Of a stretch of 23,692 bases of DNA, positions 1 through 7,935 are shown piece after piece. Position 1 is the first letter of the stretch. Every line of letters starts with the position of its first letter. Position numbers and translations under genes: made by a program. Origin of the DNA: WGAL01 sp964570865 (GTDB lineage Bacteria; Bacteroidota; Ignavibacteria; Ignavibacteriales; Melioribacteraceae); NCBI GenBank assembly GCA_964570865.1, contig CAZMZM010000039.1, forward strand, positions 1 through 23,692, written 5' to 3'. A model generated the notes under the pieces. The model searched no databases and was not told the origin of the DNA. It saw only the letters and a program-made list of their open reading frames with translations.

Positions 1-307
1 CCTCCTCATCTGAAAGATATTCGTCTATCCCTATGTCAAAAAGTTCATCGATTTTTTTTATTCTGTAAAAATCGAAATGATAGATTTTATAATCGCCGTG
101 ATATTCATTAACCAAAGCAAATGTCGGACTACTCGCTTCGGAAAAATTAAAATATCTACAGACCTCTTTTATGAAAAATGTTTTCCCTGCTCCGAGATTG
201 CCTTCAAGCAAAACAATATCACCGGCTTTAAGAACGGAAGCAAATTCCCCGGCAACTTTCTTCGTCAGAATTTCGGATGTAATATTTTTAGTATATGGAA
301 ATTTCAT
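1..307 (-). CDS. tsaE: TsaE, tRNA threonylcarbamoyladenosine synthesis ATPase (3' end outside window)
   Basis: The reverse strand encodes 102 codons from an ATG at 305-307 and runs off the left edge, so the C-terminus is missing. TsaE is the P-loop ATPase that works with TsaD and TsaB in making the t6A37 modification of tRNAs that read ANN codons; it acts in the cytoplasm. The Walker A loop is visible as GNLGAGKT at residues 36-43. The family motifs SPTFALVNEY (about residues 59-68) and HFDFYRI follow, so the family call is firm. No clear Shine-Dalgarno precedes the ATG. The S46 peptidase gene lies upstream on the same strand, but a 12-bp hairpin in the 56-nt gap probably separates the transcripts. 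Confidence 0.93.
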   Translation of the reverse strand, partial: MKFPYTKNITSEILTKKVAGEFASVLKAGDIVLLEGNLGAGKTFFIKEVCRYFNFSEASSPTFALVNEYHGDYKIYHFDFYRIKKIDELFDIGIDEYLSDEE

Positions 308-322
308 AATATTAAAAGTTAA

Positions 323-356
323 TCGGGCATGATACAATTATTCTTATCATGCCCGA
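323..356 (-). terminator. Hairpin terminator downstream of the S46 peptidase gene
   Basis: A perfect 12-bp inverted repeat, TCGGGCATGATA at 323-334 and its complement at 345-356, encloses a 10-nt loop. It starts 8 nt beyond the stop codon of the peptidase gene. On the minus strand the stem is followed by ATTAACTTTTAAT rather than a clean U-run, so it is a terminator of moderate quality. It could let some transcription through into tsaE. Confidence 0.6.
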
Positions 357-363
357 AAAATAA

Positions 364-2502
364 TTATTCTTCTGTATTGTCAGGTATGTGACCTAATCTT
401 AATTCTTTAGCAATTCGTTTAGCTTGAAGCAGAGTGTTCAACAATTCCTCAATACCTTGTGAAGCAACACTTACAGTACGGTTAGCTACCGGTGAATATA
501 AAAATGTTCCGGGCAAACTTTCAATATTTCCGTCAAAAGCTATTCCCACTATTTCCGCATTTTTATTAATAACCGGACTTCCGGAATTTCCTCCGACAAT
601 ATCATTTGTCGAAATAAAATTATAAGGAGTATTCAGTTTCATATCTTTCGGTGGATTTGCCCAACGTTCCGGCAATGCCCAAGGGTATTTCTTCTCATGA
701 CCGTAATATCTGTTATATAATCCGTAGAATGTTGTGAATAACGGAGCTAAAGTTCCGTTGTAACGATAACCTTTCATTACGCCATCGCTGATACGAAGCG
801 TGAAAGTAGCGTCAGGCGGAATAGTAGTTCCGTAAACGTCAAATAAAGCGCGCCCGAGTTGATTAACTAAAACTCGCTCGGTTTTATGAGCCTCTTTAAA
901 TTCCGCATTATACTTTTTTAACTGTTGTTGCGTAATTTGAATAAATCGAATAAAAGGATCATCGGAATTGAGAATATCTTCCGGAGAGTTTTTCAAGAAC
1001 TCCAATAAAGCTATTTTTGATGTAATATGAGATTTGGAAAGCATATAATCAACAGCCGCTTTCCCTGTTAATCCGTTAAACAAATCCTTTACAATCGGGT
1101 GATCTTTAGGCAAGTACATTGTAATCAGATTAACTTCCAGTTCCGTTTTTTGGTCTTCCACAGATTTGTCAAATTTAGAAGGGAAAATTCCGTCAACGGT
1201 TTTTTCCAAATCATCACCTTTGTACATCGGATTTCTTTTATCTTCAGGAAGTTTCAGTTGTTTGGCATACTTGACAACCTGTTGCGCAATAGTAAAATAC
1301 GCCGGACTAAGTCTTGGATTAATCGTAAACGCTGTTACTTCACCGGCATGTTTTCTGTATTCGCTCTGAATTGTATCAATCGCATTCCAAAGGTGTCCGT
1401 ATTGTGCTTTTAATTCAGGGTTTGCATTTATTTTTGCTCTGAAGCTTTTTTCAAATGCTTGTTTTCTCGCAATAAAATAAGGGTCTATAAGAGCTTTGTA
1501 AACTCCTTTATAAACCTTAGCGCTATTCGCCAAATAAAAGGTCGAACCCTCCAACTCCTTTTTCTTCTCCGGATGATTAACCATTTCATTTTCCAGAATA
1601 TTTACTACTCCGTTTAGCATATAGTCTGAAGCCTTGTAGCGGTAATCGCGTTCAAATAACATTTGGGAAACTGTTTTAACCCTTTCCGTTCTACCCGGAT
1701 TCCCGACAACAAACAGAGGCTCACCGGGTTTCGCACCGTTCGGACTCCACTTGTAGTAATTTTCCGTATGCAGAGGTTTTCCGTCGTCATCGTAAACACG
1801 CAGGAATGCAAAATCAGCATCATATCTCGGATAAGTAAAATTATCAGGGTCGCCGCCGTAAAGGCCTACAGCGCGTTCATTAACTAAAACCATTCTAACA
1901 TCTTTATATCTTCTGTATCCGTAGAGTGAATATTTACCACCGCTGTATAGTTCTGTAACTTTGCAAATTAAACCTGTATCTTCAGAGTATTGATTTTGCA
2001 ATTCGGAAATTTTACTCCGTTTATTTGCAATTTTAGCACTATCGGTTTTACCTTCGGCTATTGCATCCTGAATAGGTTCAGTAACATCTTCAATTAAAAC
2101 TAATTGATCAACAAAAAGATTTGGGACCTTCCGCTCGTCTTTCAAAGTAGGAGCATAAAATCCGTTTGCCGCAATATCTTCTCCATCTTTTTGGATTCTT
2201 TCCGTAATAAAATCAACACAGTGGTGATTTGTCATAACCAAACCGTCAGCCGAAACGAATGAAGACGAACACCAGCTGCCGAATTTAAGAGCTGACATAC
2301 GAACCTTATTAAGCCAATCAGATGAAGGTTTAAAACCATACGTTGAATCAAAATAATCTACAGGAACATCTTCAAATGTCCACATTTTACCCATATCTAT
2401 ATTATGTGCCTTTACTGTATCAGCATCAAAAAAAGCATTCTGAGAAAACGTGGATAATGAAGTTATTAAAAAGATGAAACTAAGCAAAAATAATTTTTTC
2501 AC
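364..2502 (-). CDS. S46-family dipeptidyl-peptidase, DPP7-like, exported
   Basis: This 712-residue serine peptidase of family S46 (the DPP7/DPP11 group) removes N-terminal dipeptides in the periplasm of peptide-using Bacteroidota and relatives. A signal peptide, MKKLFLLSFIFLITSLSTFSQ, is clear. The catalytic residues are visible by motif: His94 in TNHHC, Asp230 in DADFAFLRVY and Ser640 in GGNSGSPV. Gly658 in AFDGN falls where DPP11 enzymes have the Arg that selects Asp/Glu, so a DPP7-like preference for hydrophobic P1 residues is inferred. The start chosen is GTG at 2500-2502, with AAGGA 8 nt upstream. The longer reading from a TTG at 2529 has no Shine-Dalgarno and adds nine residues ahead of the signal peptide. 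The length is usual for the family. Confidence 0.93.
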   Translation of the reverse strand: MKKLFLLSFIFLITSLSTFSQNAFFDADTVKAHNIDMGKMWTFEDVPVDYFDSTYGFKPSSDWLNKVRMSALKFGSWCSSSFVSADGLVMTNHHCVDFITERIQKDGEDIAANGFYAPTLKDERKVPNLFVDQLVLIEDVTEPIQDAIAEGKTDSAKIANKRSKISELQNQYSEDTGLICKVTELYSGGKYSLYGYRRYKDVRMVLVNERAVGLYGGDPDNFTYPRYDADFAFLRVYDDDGKPLHTENYYKWSPNGAKPGEPLFVVGNPGRTERVKTVSQMLFERDYRYKASDYMLNGVVNILENEMVNHPEKKKELEGSTFYLANSAKVYKGVYKALIDPYFIARKQAFEKSFRAKINANPELKAQYGHLWNAIDTIQSEYRKHAGEVTAFTINPRLSPAYFTIAQQVVKYAKQLKLPEDKRNPMYKGDDLEKTVDGIFPSKFDKSVEDQKTELEVNLITMYLPKDHPIVKDLFNGLTGKAAVDYMLSKSHITSKIALLEFLKNSPEDILNSDDPFIRFIQITQQQLKKYNAEFKEAHKTERVLVNQLGRALFDVYGTTIPPDATFTLRISDGVMKGYRYNGTLAPLFTTFYGLYNRYYGHEKKYPWALPERWANPPKDMKLNTPYNFISTNDIVGGNSGSPVINKNAEIVGIAFDGNIESLPGTFLYSPVANRTVSVASQGIEELLNTLLQAKRIAKELRLGHIPDNTEE

Positions 2503-2692
2503 TCTCTTATTCCTTATATTAAATTTCAAATGTTTTGTTTATTCTATCTTATGACGTATATCAATAAAATTTGTGCTGTAAAGATAAATATTTTTTGATA
2601 TTGAATGTAATTATGTATATAATATTTAATTAATAATTTGATTTTTATTAATTTATATATCTTAAATTATTTCTATAAACAATAGAGGAAAT

Positions 2693-3484
2693 ATGTTCAA
2701 AGTATTGGTTGTTGACGATGACCCCAACGTAAGGTTATTTCTTGAAAGACTTCTCAAAAAGAAGTTTTCATGTACTGTTGAAACCGCGAAAAACGGTGCC
2801 GATGCACTTTCAAAATTAAATGACTTTGATGCGGAAGTAATGCTACTTGATATTACAATGCCTGTTATGGACGGGGTTGAAACATTAACCGCTTTACGTG
2901 CAGACGATAAACTTAAAGAACTTGCTGTCATTGTTCTCACCGCCGTCAGTGAGAAAGAAACAGTTGCCAAAGTTATGCAGATGGGCGTTATTGATTACAT
3001 GCTAAAACCATTATTGTATGAACATACTTACACAAGATTAAAAGAACTTTTCGATATTATCAGAAAGAGAATCCAAAAGAAAAAATTGATGGAAACTAAC
3101 GAATGGAATGTAAACATTATTAGTGATACTAATCAAGAGAAGTTTCTTGTTATTCACCCCGAAGAAAATTTTAGAGAAACAATCAAAAATAATCTTTCCG
3201 AATTGGGATATTTTGTAGCAACAACTGACAACGGAGCCGATGGGTTAAAACTTTTTGTTCAACTGAAACCTCAACATGTAATTATCGGCGAAAATGTACC
3301 TTTGGTAAATGAAAATCTCTTCGCAAGAAAGATTAAAGTTTACAGAGAAAATATGAAAAGTACTGACCTTTTACTCATCAAAGATAATACGGAAAATATT
3401 TCTCCGCTTGAACGAGAATTGTTTGATGTAATTATTTCAACTGACAAAACCGCTTCATTTATAAATAAATTTAAAAAATCATAA
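2693..3484 (+). CDS. Response regulator with a canonical receiver plus a degenerate second receiver
   Basis: This is a 263-residue cytoplasmic signalling protein. Residues 1-120 form a standard receiver: acidic residues DDD 8-10, phospho-acceptor Asp53 in LLDITMP, Thr83 and Lys105. Residues about 150-263 look like a second receiver fold (FLVIHPEEN, then VATTDNGADGLKLF, then HVIIGENVPLVN). In it, Gly199 sits at the Asp53 position, and the Thr and Lys positions appear to be Ile229 and Ser249, so it should not be phosphorylated. There is no DNA-binding or enzymatic output domain. The output is therefore probably protein-protein contact. The ATG is preceded by AGAGGA. The DUF1015 gene starts 34 nt downstream, so co-transcription is possible. 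No kinase is adjacent; the multi-PAS kinase at 7936-11430 is on the other strand. Confidence 0.88.
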   Translation: MFKVLVVDDDPNVRLFLERLLKKKFSCTVETAKNGADALSKLNDFDAEVMLLDITMPVMDGVETLTALRADDKLKELAVIVLTAVSEKETVAKVMQMGVIDYMLKPLLYEHTYTRLKELFDIIRKRIQKKKLMETNEWNVNIISDTNQEKFLVIHPEENFRETIKNNLSELGYFVATTDNGADGLKLFVQLKPQHVIIGENVPLVNENLFARKIKVYRENMKSTDLLLIKDNTENISPLERELFDVIISTDKTASFINKFKKS

Positions 3485-3518
3485 TATATTTAATTAATAA
3501 ACTTACTTGAGGTAACAC

Positions 3519-4751
3519 ATGGCAGTTATTAGACCTTTTAAAGCAGTTCGTCCGGACAAGAAAGTCGTAAATCTTGTTGCCAGCGTTCCATATGATGTGG
3601 TTAACCGTGAAGAAGCAAAAAAAGAAGCTGAGGGAAATCCATTAAATTTTTTAAGAATAACTCGTTCCGAAATTGAACTTCCCGACGAAGTTCATCCTTA
3701 TTCACCCGAAGTTTACCAAAAAGCAAAAGAGAACTATCTTAGGTTGAAATCGGAGGCTCCCCTTTTGCAAGAAGAATCTCCACGGTTTTACCTTTACCGT
3801 CAGATTATGGGAGAACATTCTCAGATAGGAATTACAGCTACTTTTTCTGTTAAAGATTACGACAACGATGTAATCATGAAACATGAAAAAACACGCAAAG
3901 CAAAGGAAGACGACAGAACAAACCACATTGTTACAACTAAAGCTCAAACCGGTGTTGTGTTTTTAACATACAAAGGTGTTGACGAAATAAATAAGGTTGT
4001 AAATGATGTAATAAAAAACGATCCTGTTTATGATTTCACCTCACCTGATGGAATTCGACATACTGTTTGGATTGTTCCGGAAGATTATAATGACGTAATT
4101 ATTTATGAAATCGGGAATGTTGAACATCTTTACATTGCAGACGGACATCACCGTGCCGCAAGTGCCAGCCGTGCACAAAAAGTAATGATGAAAGAAAATC
4201 CCAATCATGTTGGAGAAGAAGAATATAACTTTTTCATAGCGGTTCTTTTCCCTGCCGAACAATTGAAGATACTCCCATACAACAGAGTAGTTTTTGATCT
4301 GTTCGGACAGAGCGAGGAAGAATTTTTGCAAAAAGTATCAACAAATTTTGATATTAACGAAACCAGTTCCCCTGATGCGGAACATTCGAGAAATATTAAA
4401 ATGTACCTTTCCGGCAAGTGGTATTCACTTAGTCCAAATTCTAATGTTAAAAAAGCTGATTCCGTTGGCGGTAACTTGGATGTTAGCATACTTCAAAATT
4501 ATTTACTGAATCCGGCGCTTGGCATTTCAGACCCGAGAACCGATAACCGTATTGATTTTATCGGCGGAATAAGAGGTACCGAGGAATTAGAAAAACTTGT
4601 TGATTCCGGTAAAGCAAAAGTTGCTTTCTCAATGTTTCCGGTTTCCGTAGATGAATTAATTAATATCTCCAATGCCGGAGAAACTATGCCTCCCAAATCA
4701 ACTTGGTTTGAACCTAAGTTAAGGGACGGCTTACTTATTCACGAAATTTAA
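3519..4751 (+). CDS. DUF1015 family protein, serC-linked
   Basis: This 410-residue cytoplasmic protein is recognised as DUF1015 by its N-terminus (IRPFKAVRP, then PYDVV at 24-28), by HEKTRKAKEDDRT at 122-134, and above all by LYIADGHHRAASA around 204-216. The biochemical function is not firmly established. The DGHHR motif (208-212) resembles the signature of ParB/sulfiredoxin-fold proteins, including an archaeal free-serine kinase, so a role in serine or phosphoserine chemistry is a plausible inference only. The start is set by GAGGT a few bases upstream of the ATG. serC begins 15 nt after the stop with its own GAGGT site, so the two genes very likely form one operon. From memory, DUF1015 genes often lie beside serA/serC in Bacteroidota. 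Length and domain are complete. Confidence 0.88.
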   Translation: MAVIRPFKAVRPDKKVVNLVASVPYDVVNREEAKKEAEGNPLNFLRITRSEIELPDEVHPYSPEVYQKAKENYLRLKSEAPLLQEESPRFYLYRQIMGEHSQIGITATFSVKDYDNDVIMKHEKTRKAKEDDRTNHIVTTKAQTGVVFLTYKGVDEINKVVNDVIKNDPVYDFTSPDGIRHTVWIVPEDYNDVIIYEIGNVEHLYIADGHHRAASASRAQKVMMKENPNHVGEEEYNFFIAVLFPAEQLKILPYNRVVFDLFGQSEEEFLQKVSTNFDINETSSPDAEHSRNIKMYLSGKWYSLSPNSNVKKADSVGGNLDVSILQNYLLNPALGISDPRTDNRIDFIGGIRGTEELEKLVDSGKAKVAFSMFPVSVDELINISNAGETMPPKSTWFEPKLRDGLLIHEI

Positions 4752-4766
4752 CAAAGAGGTATAGCA

Positions 4767-5852
4767 ATGGAAAAAAGAGTATATAATTTTAATGCCGGTC
4801 CTGCTGTTTTGCCGGAAGAAGTGCTTGCTGAGGCACAGCGCGATTTTATGATTTATCCCGGCGCGGGTATGTCGGTGATGGAAATGAGCCATCGTTCCAA
4901 AGAATTTGATAAAATAATCAACGAAGCAAAAGCTGACTTAAAAACTCTTCTTGATATTCCTGATAATTATCAAATTTTATTTTTACAGGGCGGCGCTACT
5001 TTGCAGTTTTCAATGATTCCGCTTAACTTGATGCCGACAGCAAACAAAGCCGATTATATTGTTACCGGATCTTGGTCTAAAAAAGCAGTGAAGGAAGCAA
5101 AAAGAGTTGGGACTGTTAATATTGCCGCTTCTACGGAAGATGAAAACTTTACACGCATACCGAAACAGGACGAGCTTAAATTGGATCCCGAAGCATCCTA
5201 TGTTCATTATACTTCAAACAACACTATATTCGGCACCGAATTTAAAACAGAACCGGAAGTCGGAGATGTTCCTTTGGTTTGTGACACTTCTTCCGATATG
5301 CTTCATAAAAAAATAGACGTATCGAAGTATGCTTTAATTTATGCCGGCGCTCAAAAGAATATGGGACCTTCCGGCGTAACCCTCGTAATAATCAGAGATG
5401 ATATGCTTGAACGTTCTTCGGACGAATTGCATACTTATCTTAATTACACTACGCATACGGCAAAAGCGTCCCTTTACAATACTCCGAACACTTGGGGCAT
5501 TTACGTTATCGGATTAGTTTACAAATGGCTTCTTAATAATGGCGGCTTGGATGCAATGTACAAACGCAATTTAGAAAAAGCTGATATGCTTTATGATGCT
5601 ATTGATAACAGCGACGGATATTACAAAGGCACCGTAAACAAAGAAGACCGTTCATTGATGAATGTAACGTTCAGAATGCCCAATGAAGAACTTGAGAAGA
5701 AATTTATTGCCGAAGCGGCAGAGAATGGCTTTGTCGGAGTTAAAGGTCATCGTTCTGTCGGCGGATTACGAGCTTCAATTTATAATGCTTTCCCTGTCGA
5801 AGGGGTTGAAGCTTTCGTTAAATTTATGAGTGATTTTAAAGCAAAAAACTAA
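4767..5852 (+). CDS. serC: Phosphoserine aminotransferase
   Basis: SerC is a PLP-dependent class V aminotransferase. It converts 3-phosphohydroxypyruvate and glutamate to phosphoserine and 2-oxoglutarate, the second step of serine synthesis, and is also used in pyridoxine synthesis in some bacteria. The 361-residue length is typical. Family landmarks are the N-terminal NFNAGPAVLPEEV, MSHRSKEF at 40-47, the phosphate-binding QGGAT at 75-79, Asp173 in CDTSSD, and the Schiff-base Lys197 in GAQKNMGPSG. The C-terminal GHRSVGGLRASIYNA matches the family. GAGGT upstream of the ATG sets the start. It follows the DUF1015 gene by 15 nt. serA and serB are not in this window. The transcript probably ends in or reads through the hairpin at 5868-5959. 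Confidence 0.97.
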   Translation: MEKRVYNFNAGPAVLPEEVLAEAQRDFMIYPGAGMSVMEMSHRSKEFDKIINEAKADLKTLLDIPDNYQILFLQGGATLQFSMIPLNLMPTANKADYIVTGSWSKKAVKEAKRVGTVNIAASTEDENFTRIPKQDELKLDPEASYVHYTSNNTIFGTEFKTEPEVGDVPLVCDTSSDMLHKKIDVSKYALIYAGAQKNMGPSGVTLVIIRDDMLERSSDELHTYLNYTTHTAKASLYNTPNTWGIYVIGLVYKWLLNNGGLDAMYKRNLEKADMLYDAIDNSDGYYKGTVNKEDRSLMNVTFRMPNEELEKKFIAEAAENGFVGVKGHRSVGGLRASIYNAFPVEGVEAFVKFMSDFKAKN

Positions 5853-5867
5853 ATAATAATATTTTTT

Positions 5868-5959
5868 TTAGTTAAATCCTTTTCGGGATTACAGAGAATC
5901 TCCGATAGATTTTAATTTATCGGAGATTTCTTCCCGTGAAAAATTCGGAGTTTAACTAA
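5868..5959. other. 92-nt nested imperfect hairpin between serC and the ArsC-like gene
   Basis: Three collinear stems nest inside each other. The outer stem pairs 5868-5879 with 5947-5959 (TTAGTTAAATCC against its complement, with G5950 bulged). The middle stem pairs TTTTCGGG 5880-5887 with 5933-5942 (two-base TG bulge). The inner stem pairs AATCTCCGATA 5897-5907 with 5918-5928 (10-nt loop). That gives 31 base pairs in total. It begins 15 nt after the serC stop. The inner stem could act as the serC terminator, but no good U-run follows it on either strand. A structured leader for the next gene, or a decayed palindromic mobile element, are alternatives. Confidence 0.6.
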
Positions 5960-5999
5960 CACAATTCTGAATAAAAAAATCAATAATAAAAATCAGTTT

Positions 6000-6341
6000 A
6001 TGATAAATATTCAAATATTCGGTTCACCGAAAGATAATTCCACAAAGAAGGCAATTCGTTTTTTTAAAGAACGTAATATTAAACCGCATATTATTGACTT
6101 ACGTGAAAAGAACTTGTCAAAAGGTGAACTTGAGAATATCACTCGAAAAATACCTTTGGAAGAATTAATCGATACCGAAGGGAAAGAATATAAGAGAAAA
6201 AATTTAGCATTTATGAAATTTGACATTGCAGAAGAGTTGCTGGAAAACTCACTTCTCGTAAAAATGCCGATTGTAAGATCGGGCAAAAATGTAACAATCG
6301 GTTATGAACCAAAAATTTGGGAAGAATGGCTAAAGGAGTAA
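6000..6341 (+). CDS. ArsC/Spx-fold protein lacking all cysteines
   Basis: This 113-residue protein has the arsenate reductase/Spx-type thioredoxin fold. The N-terminal strand and loop read IQIFGSPKDNSTKKAIRFF, then IIDLREKNLS. The C-terminal half has MPIVRSGKNVTIGYEP, like the cis-Pro and glutathione-fold end of ArsC-type proteins. In active relatives the loop after the first strand holds a catalytic Cys (the PxCS or CxxC position). Here it is KDNS, and the whole protein has no Cys, so arsenate or disulfide reduction by the usual mechanism is unlikely. A binding or regulatory role is inferred. No Shine-Dalgarno is evident before the ATG at 6000. The AAGGAG of the next gene overlaps its last codons and stop, which indicates an operon with the DUF4301 gene and likely translational coupling. 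Confidence 0.75.
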   Translation: MINIQIFGSPKDNSTKKAIRFFKERNIKPHIIDLREKNLSKGELENITRKIPLEELIDTEGKEYKRKNLAFMKFDIAEELLENSLLVKMPIVRSGKNVTIGYEPKIWEEWLKE

Positions 6342-6347
6342 TTAACT

Positions 6348-7904
6348 ATGCACGAGGGCGTATTGAAATTTAATTTTACGAATGAAGAAATTTCACAAAT
6401 TACATCTCACGGTTTATCCGTTGAAGATGTAAATAATCAACTTTATTTACTGAATGGATTTTCTACAAAGCCAAAACTTTTGAAAGCCGCAACTATTGGC
6501 GACGGAATAATAAGGTTTGATGAAGTTGAAGAAGAAAAATATCTTAAGAAATTTAATGAAGAAGAAGCAAAACACGAATTCGTTAAATTCGTTCCCGCAT
6601 CCGGTGCGGCAACCAGAATGTTTAAATCGTTAAATTTAATTTTACAAAATCATTCTACGCTTAGTATTTCGGAATTAAAAGAGTTAGCCGCAAAGGATAA
6701 GAACTATTCAAACGCGTTAACCGTTATTACCGAATTCAAAAAATTTTCGTTTTCACATCTGTTAAAGGATGAACTTCCGGAACGCTTAGAAGACGACGTT
6801 CTACCTTTCTTAGAAAAAATAGTTTCGGCTAACGGGCTTTCATTTTCAGATTTTCCGAAAGGATTAATCCCTTTTCACCGCGAAGGTTCATCTATCTTTA
6901 CTCCGGTTGAGGAACATATTAGGGAAAGTTCCGAATTGTTCTCTGTAAATAATAGAATTCACTTTACAGTTGCAGAACAACATGAAGATAAGTTTAAGAA
7001 AAAAATAGAAGACTTCAGTTCGGAATTTCCTCATATTCGGTTTAACATTGAATATTCTTACCAATCAAAAACGACAGATACAGTAGCAATTGACAGAAAC
7101 GGGAATATCGCAAAAGATGAAACCGGGAATATTATTTTTCGTCCCGGCGGGCACGGAGCATTAATAAATAATTTAAATTTAATCAATGCAGATTTTATCT
7201 ACATCAATAATATTGATAATATTGCACATTCAAGAATAAGAACTGACATTCTAAAACACAAGAAAGCTTTGAGCGGATTAGCAATCGCATTCAGAGAAAA
7301 AATATTCTCTTTCTTAAAAATCCTTGAAAATGACAAAATATCTGTTGAAGAAATATCTAAAATTGAAAATTATTGCAAACGTTTTCTTTTTATTACAACG
7401 TCTGAAAAATTATCTGCTATTGAAAAAAGAAAATTTTTATTTAATAATTTGAATCGACCTTTAAGAATCTGCGGAATGGTGTTAAATGAAAGTGAACCGG
7501 GTGGCGGTCCGTTTTGGATAATGGAAAACGACGGCACATCTTCGTTACAGATTGTAGAGAAGTCACAGATTGACATAACTGATCCGGAACAAGTTAAAAT
7601 ACTTGAGTCTTCAACACATTTTAATCCGGTTGATATGGTCTGTTCCGTAAAAAATTATAAAGGTAAAAAGTTTGACTTATCGAAATACGTCAATAAAAAA
7701 GCTGTAATCTTAACTGAAAAAGTTGTAAATGGCAAGGAGACAAAAATACTCGAACTCCCGGGACTTTGGAATGGAGCAATGTACAACTGGCTAACTATTT
7801 TTGTTGAAATTCCGAATACTACTTTTAATCCCGTAAAAGAAATTACCGATTTATTGAATGATAATCATCAAAATAAGCAAGAAAAAACAAAATCCGGAGA
7901 ATAA
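6348..7904 (+). CDS. DUF4301 family protein, possible divergent sugar nucleotidyltransferase
   Basis: This 518-residue soluble protein is recognised as DUF4301 from KFVPASGAATRMF (80-92). Its function is not established. Several blocks look like those of UDP-sugar pyrophosphorylases: SGAATRM 85-91 in the place of the G-x-G-T-R-M nucleotide loop, RPGGHGAL 265-272 resembling the PGGHGD block, and NNIDNIAH 287-294, where Asp290 could bind metal. Later conserved-looking patches are ESEPGGGPFW 381-390, FNPVDMV 425-431 and LPGLWNGAMYNW 470-481. There is no signal peptide or membrane segment. AAGGAG, 9 nt before the ATG, overlaps the end of the preceding ArsC-like gene (6-nt gap). It converges on the histidine kinase gene, with 31 nt between the stops. 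Family call good; activity inferred. Confidence 0.85.
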   Translation: MHEGVLKFNFTNEEISQITSHGLSVEDVNNQLYLLNGFSTKPKLLKAATIGDGIIRFDEVEEEKYLKKFNEEEAKHEFVKFVPASGAATRMFKSLNLILQNHSTLSISELKELAAKDKNYSNALTVITEFKKFSFSHLLKDELPERLEDDVLPFLEKIVSANGLSFSDFPKGLIPFHREGSSIFTPVEEHIRESSELFSVNNRIHFTVAEQHEDKFKKKIEDFSSEFPHIRFNIEYSYQSKTTDTVAIDRNGNIAKDETGNIIFRPGGHGALINNLNLINADFIYINNIDNIAHSRIRTDILKHKKALSGLAIAFREKIFSFLKILENDKISVEEISKIENYCKRFLFITTSEKLSAIEKRKFLFNNLNRPLRICGMVLNESEPGGGPFWIMENDGTSSLQIVEKSQIDITDPEQVKILESSTHFNPVDMVCSVKNYKGKKFDLSKYVNKKAVILTEKVVNGKETKILELPGLWNGAMYNWLTIFVEIPNTTFNPVKEITDLLNDNHQNKQEKTKSGE

Positions 7905-7935
7905 GATTATTGGGTAATTCTATCTGTTAACAACC

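Noticed and set aside
2578..2586. TATCTTTAC on the minus strand upstream of the S46 peptidase gene as a -7 promoter element
   Set aside because: No TTTG or TTG lies at the needed distance upstream, so the match is too weak in AT-rich DNA.
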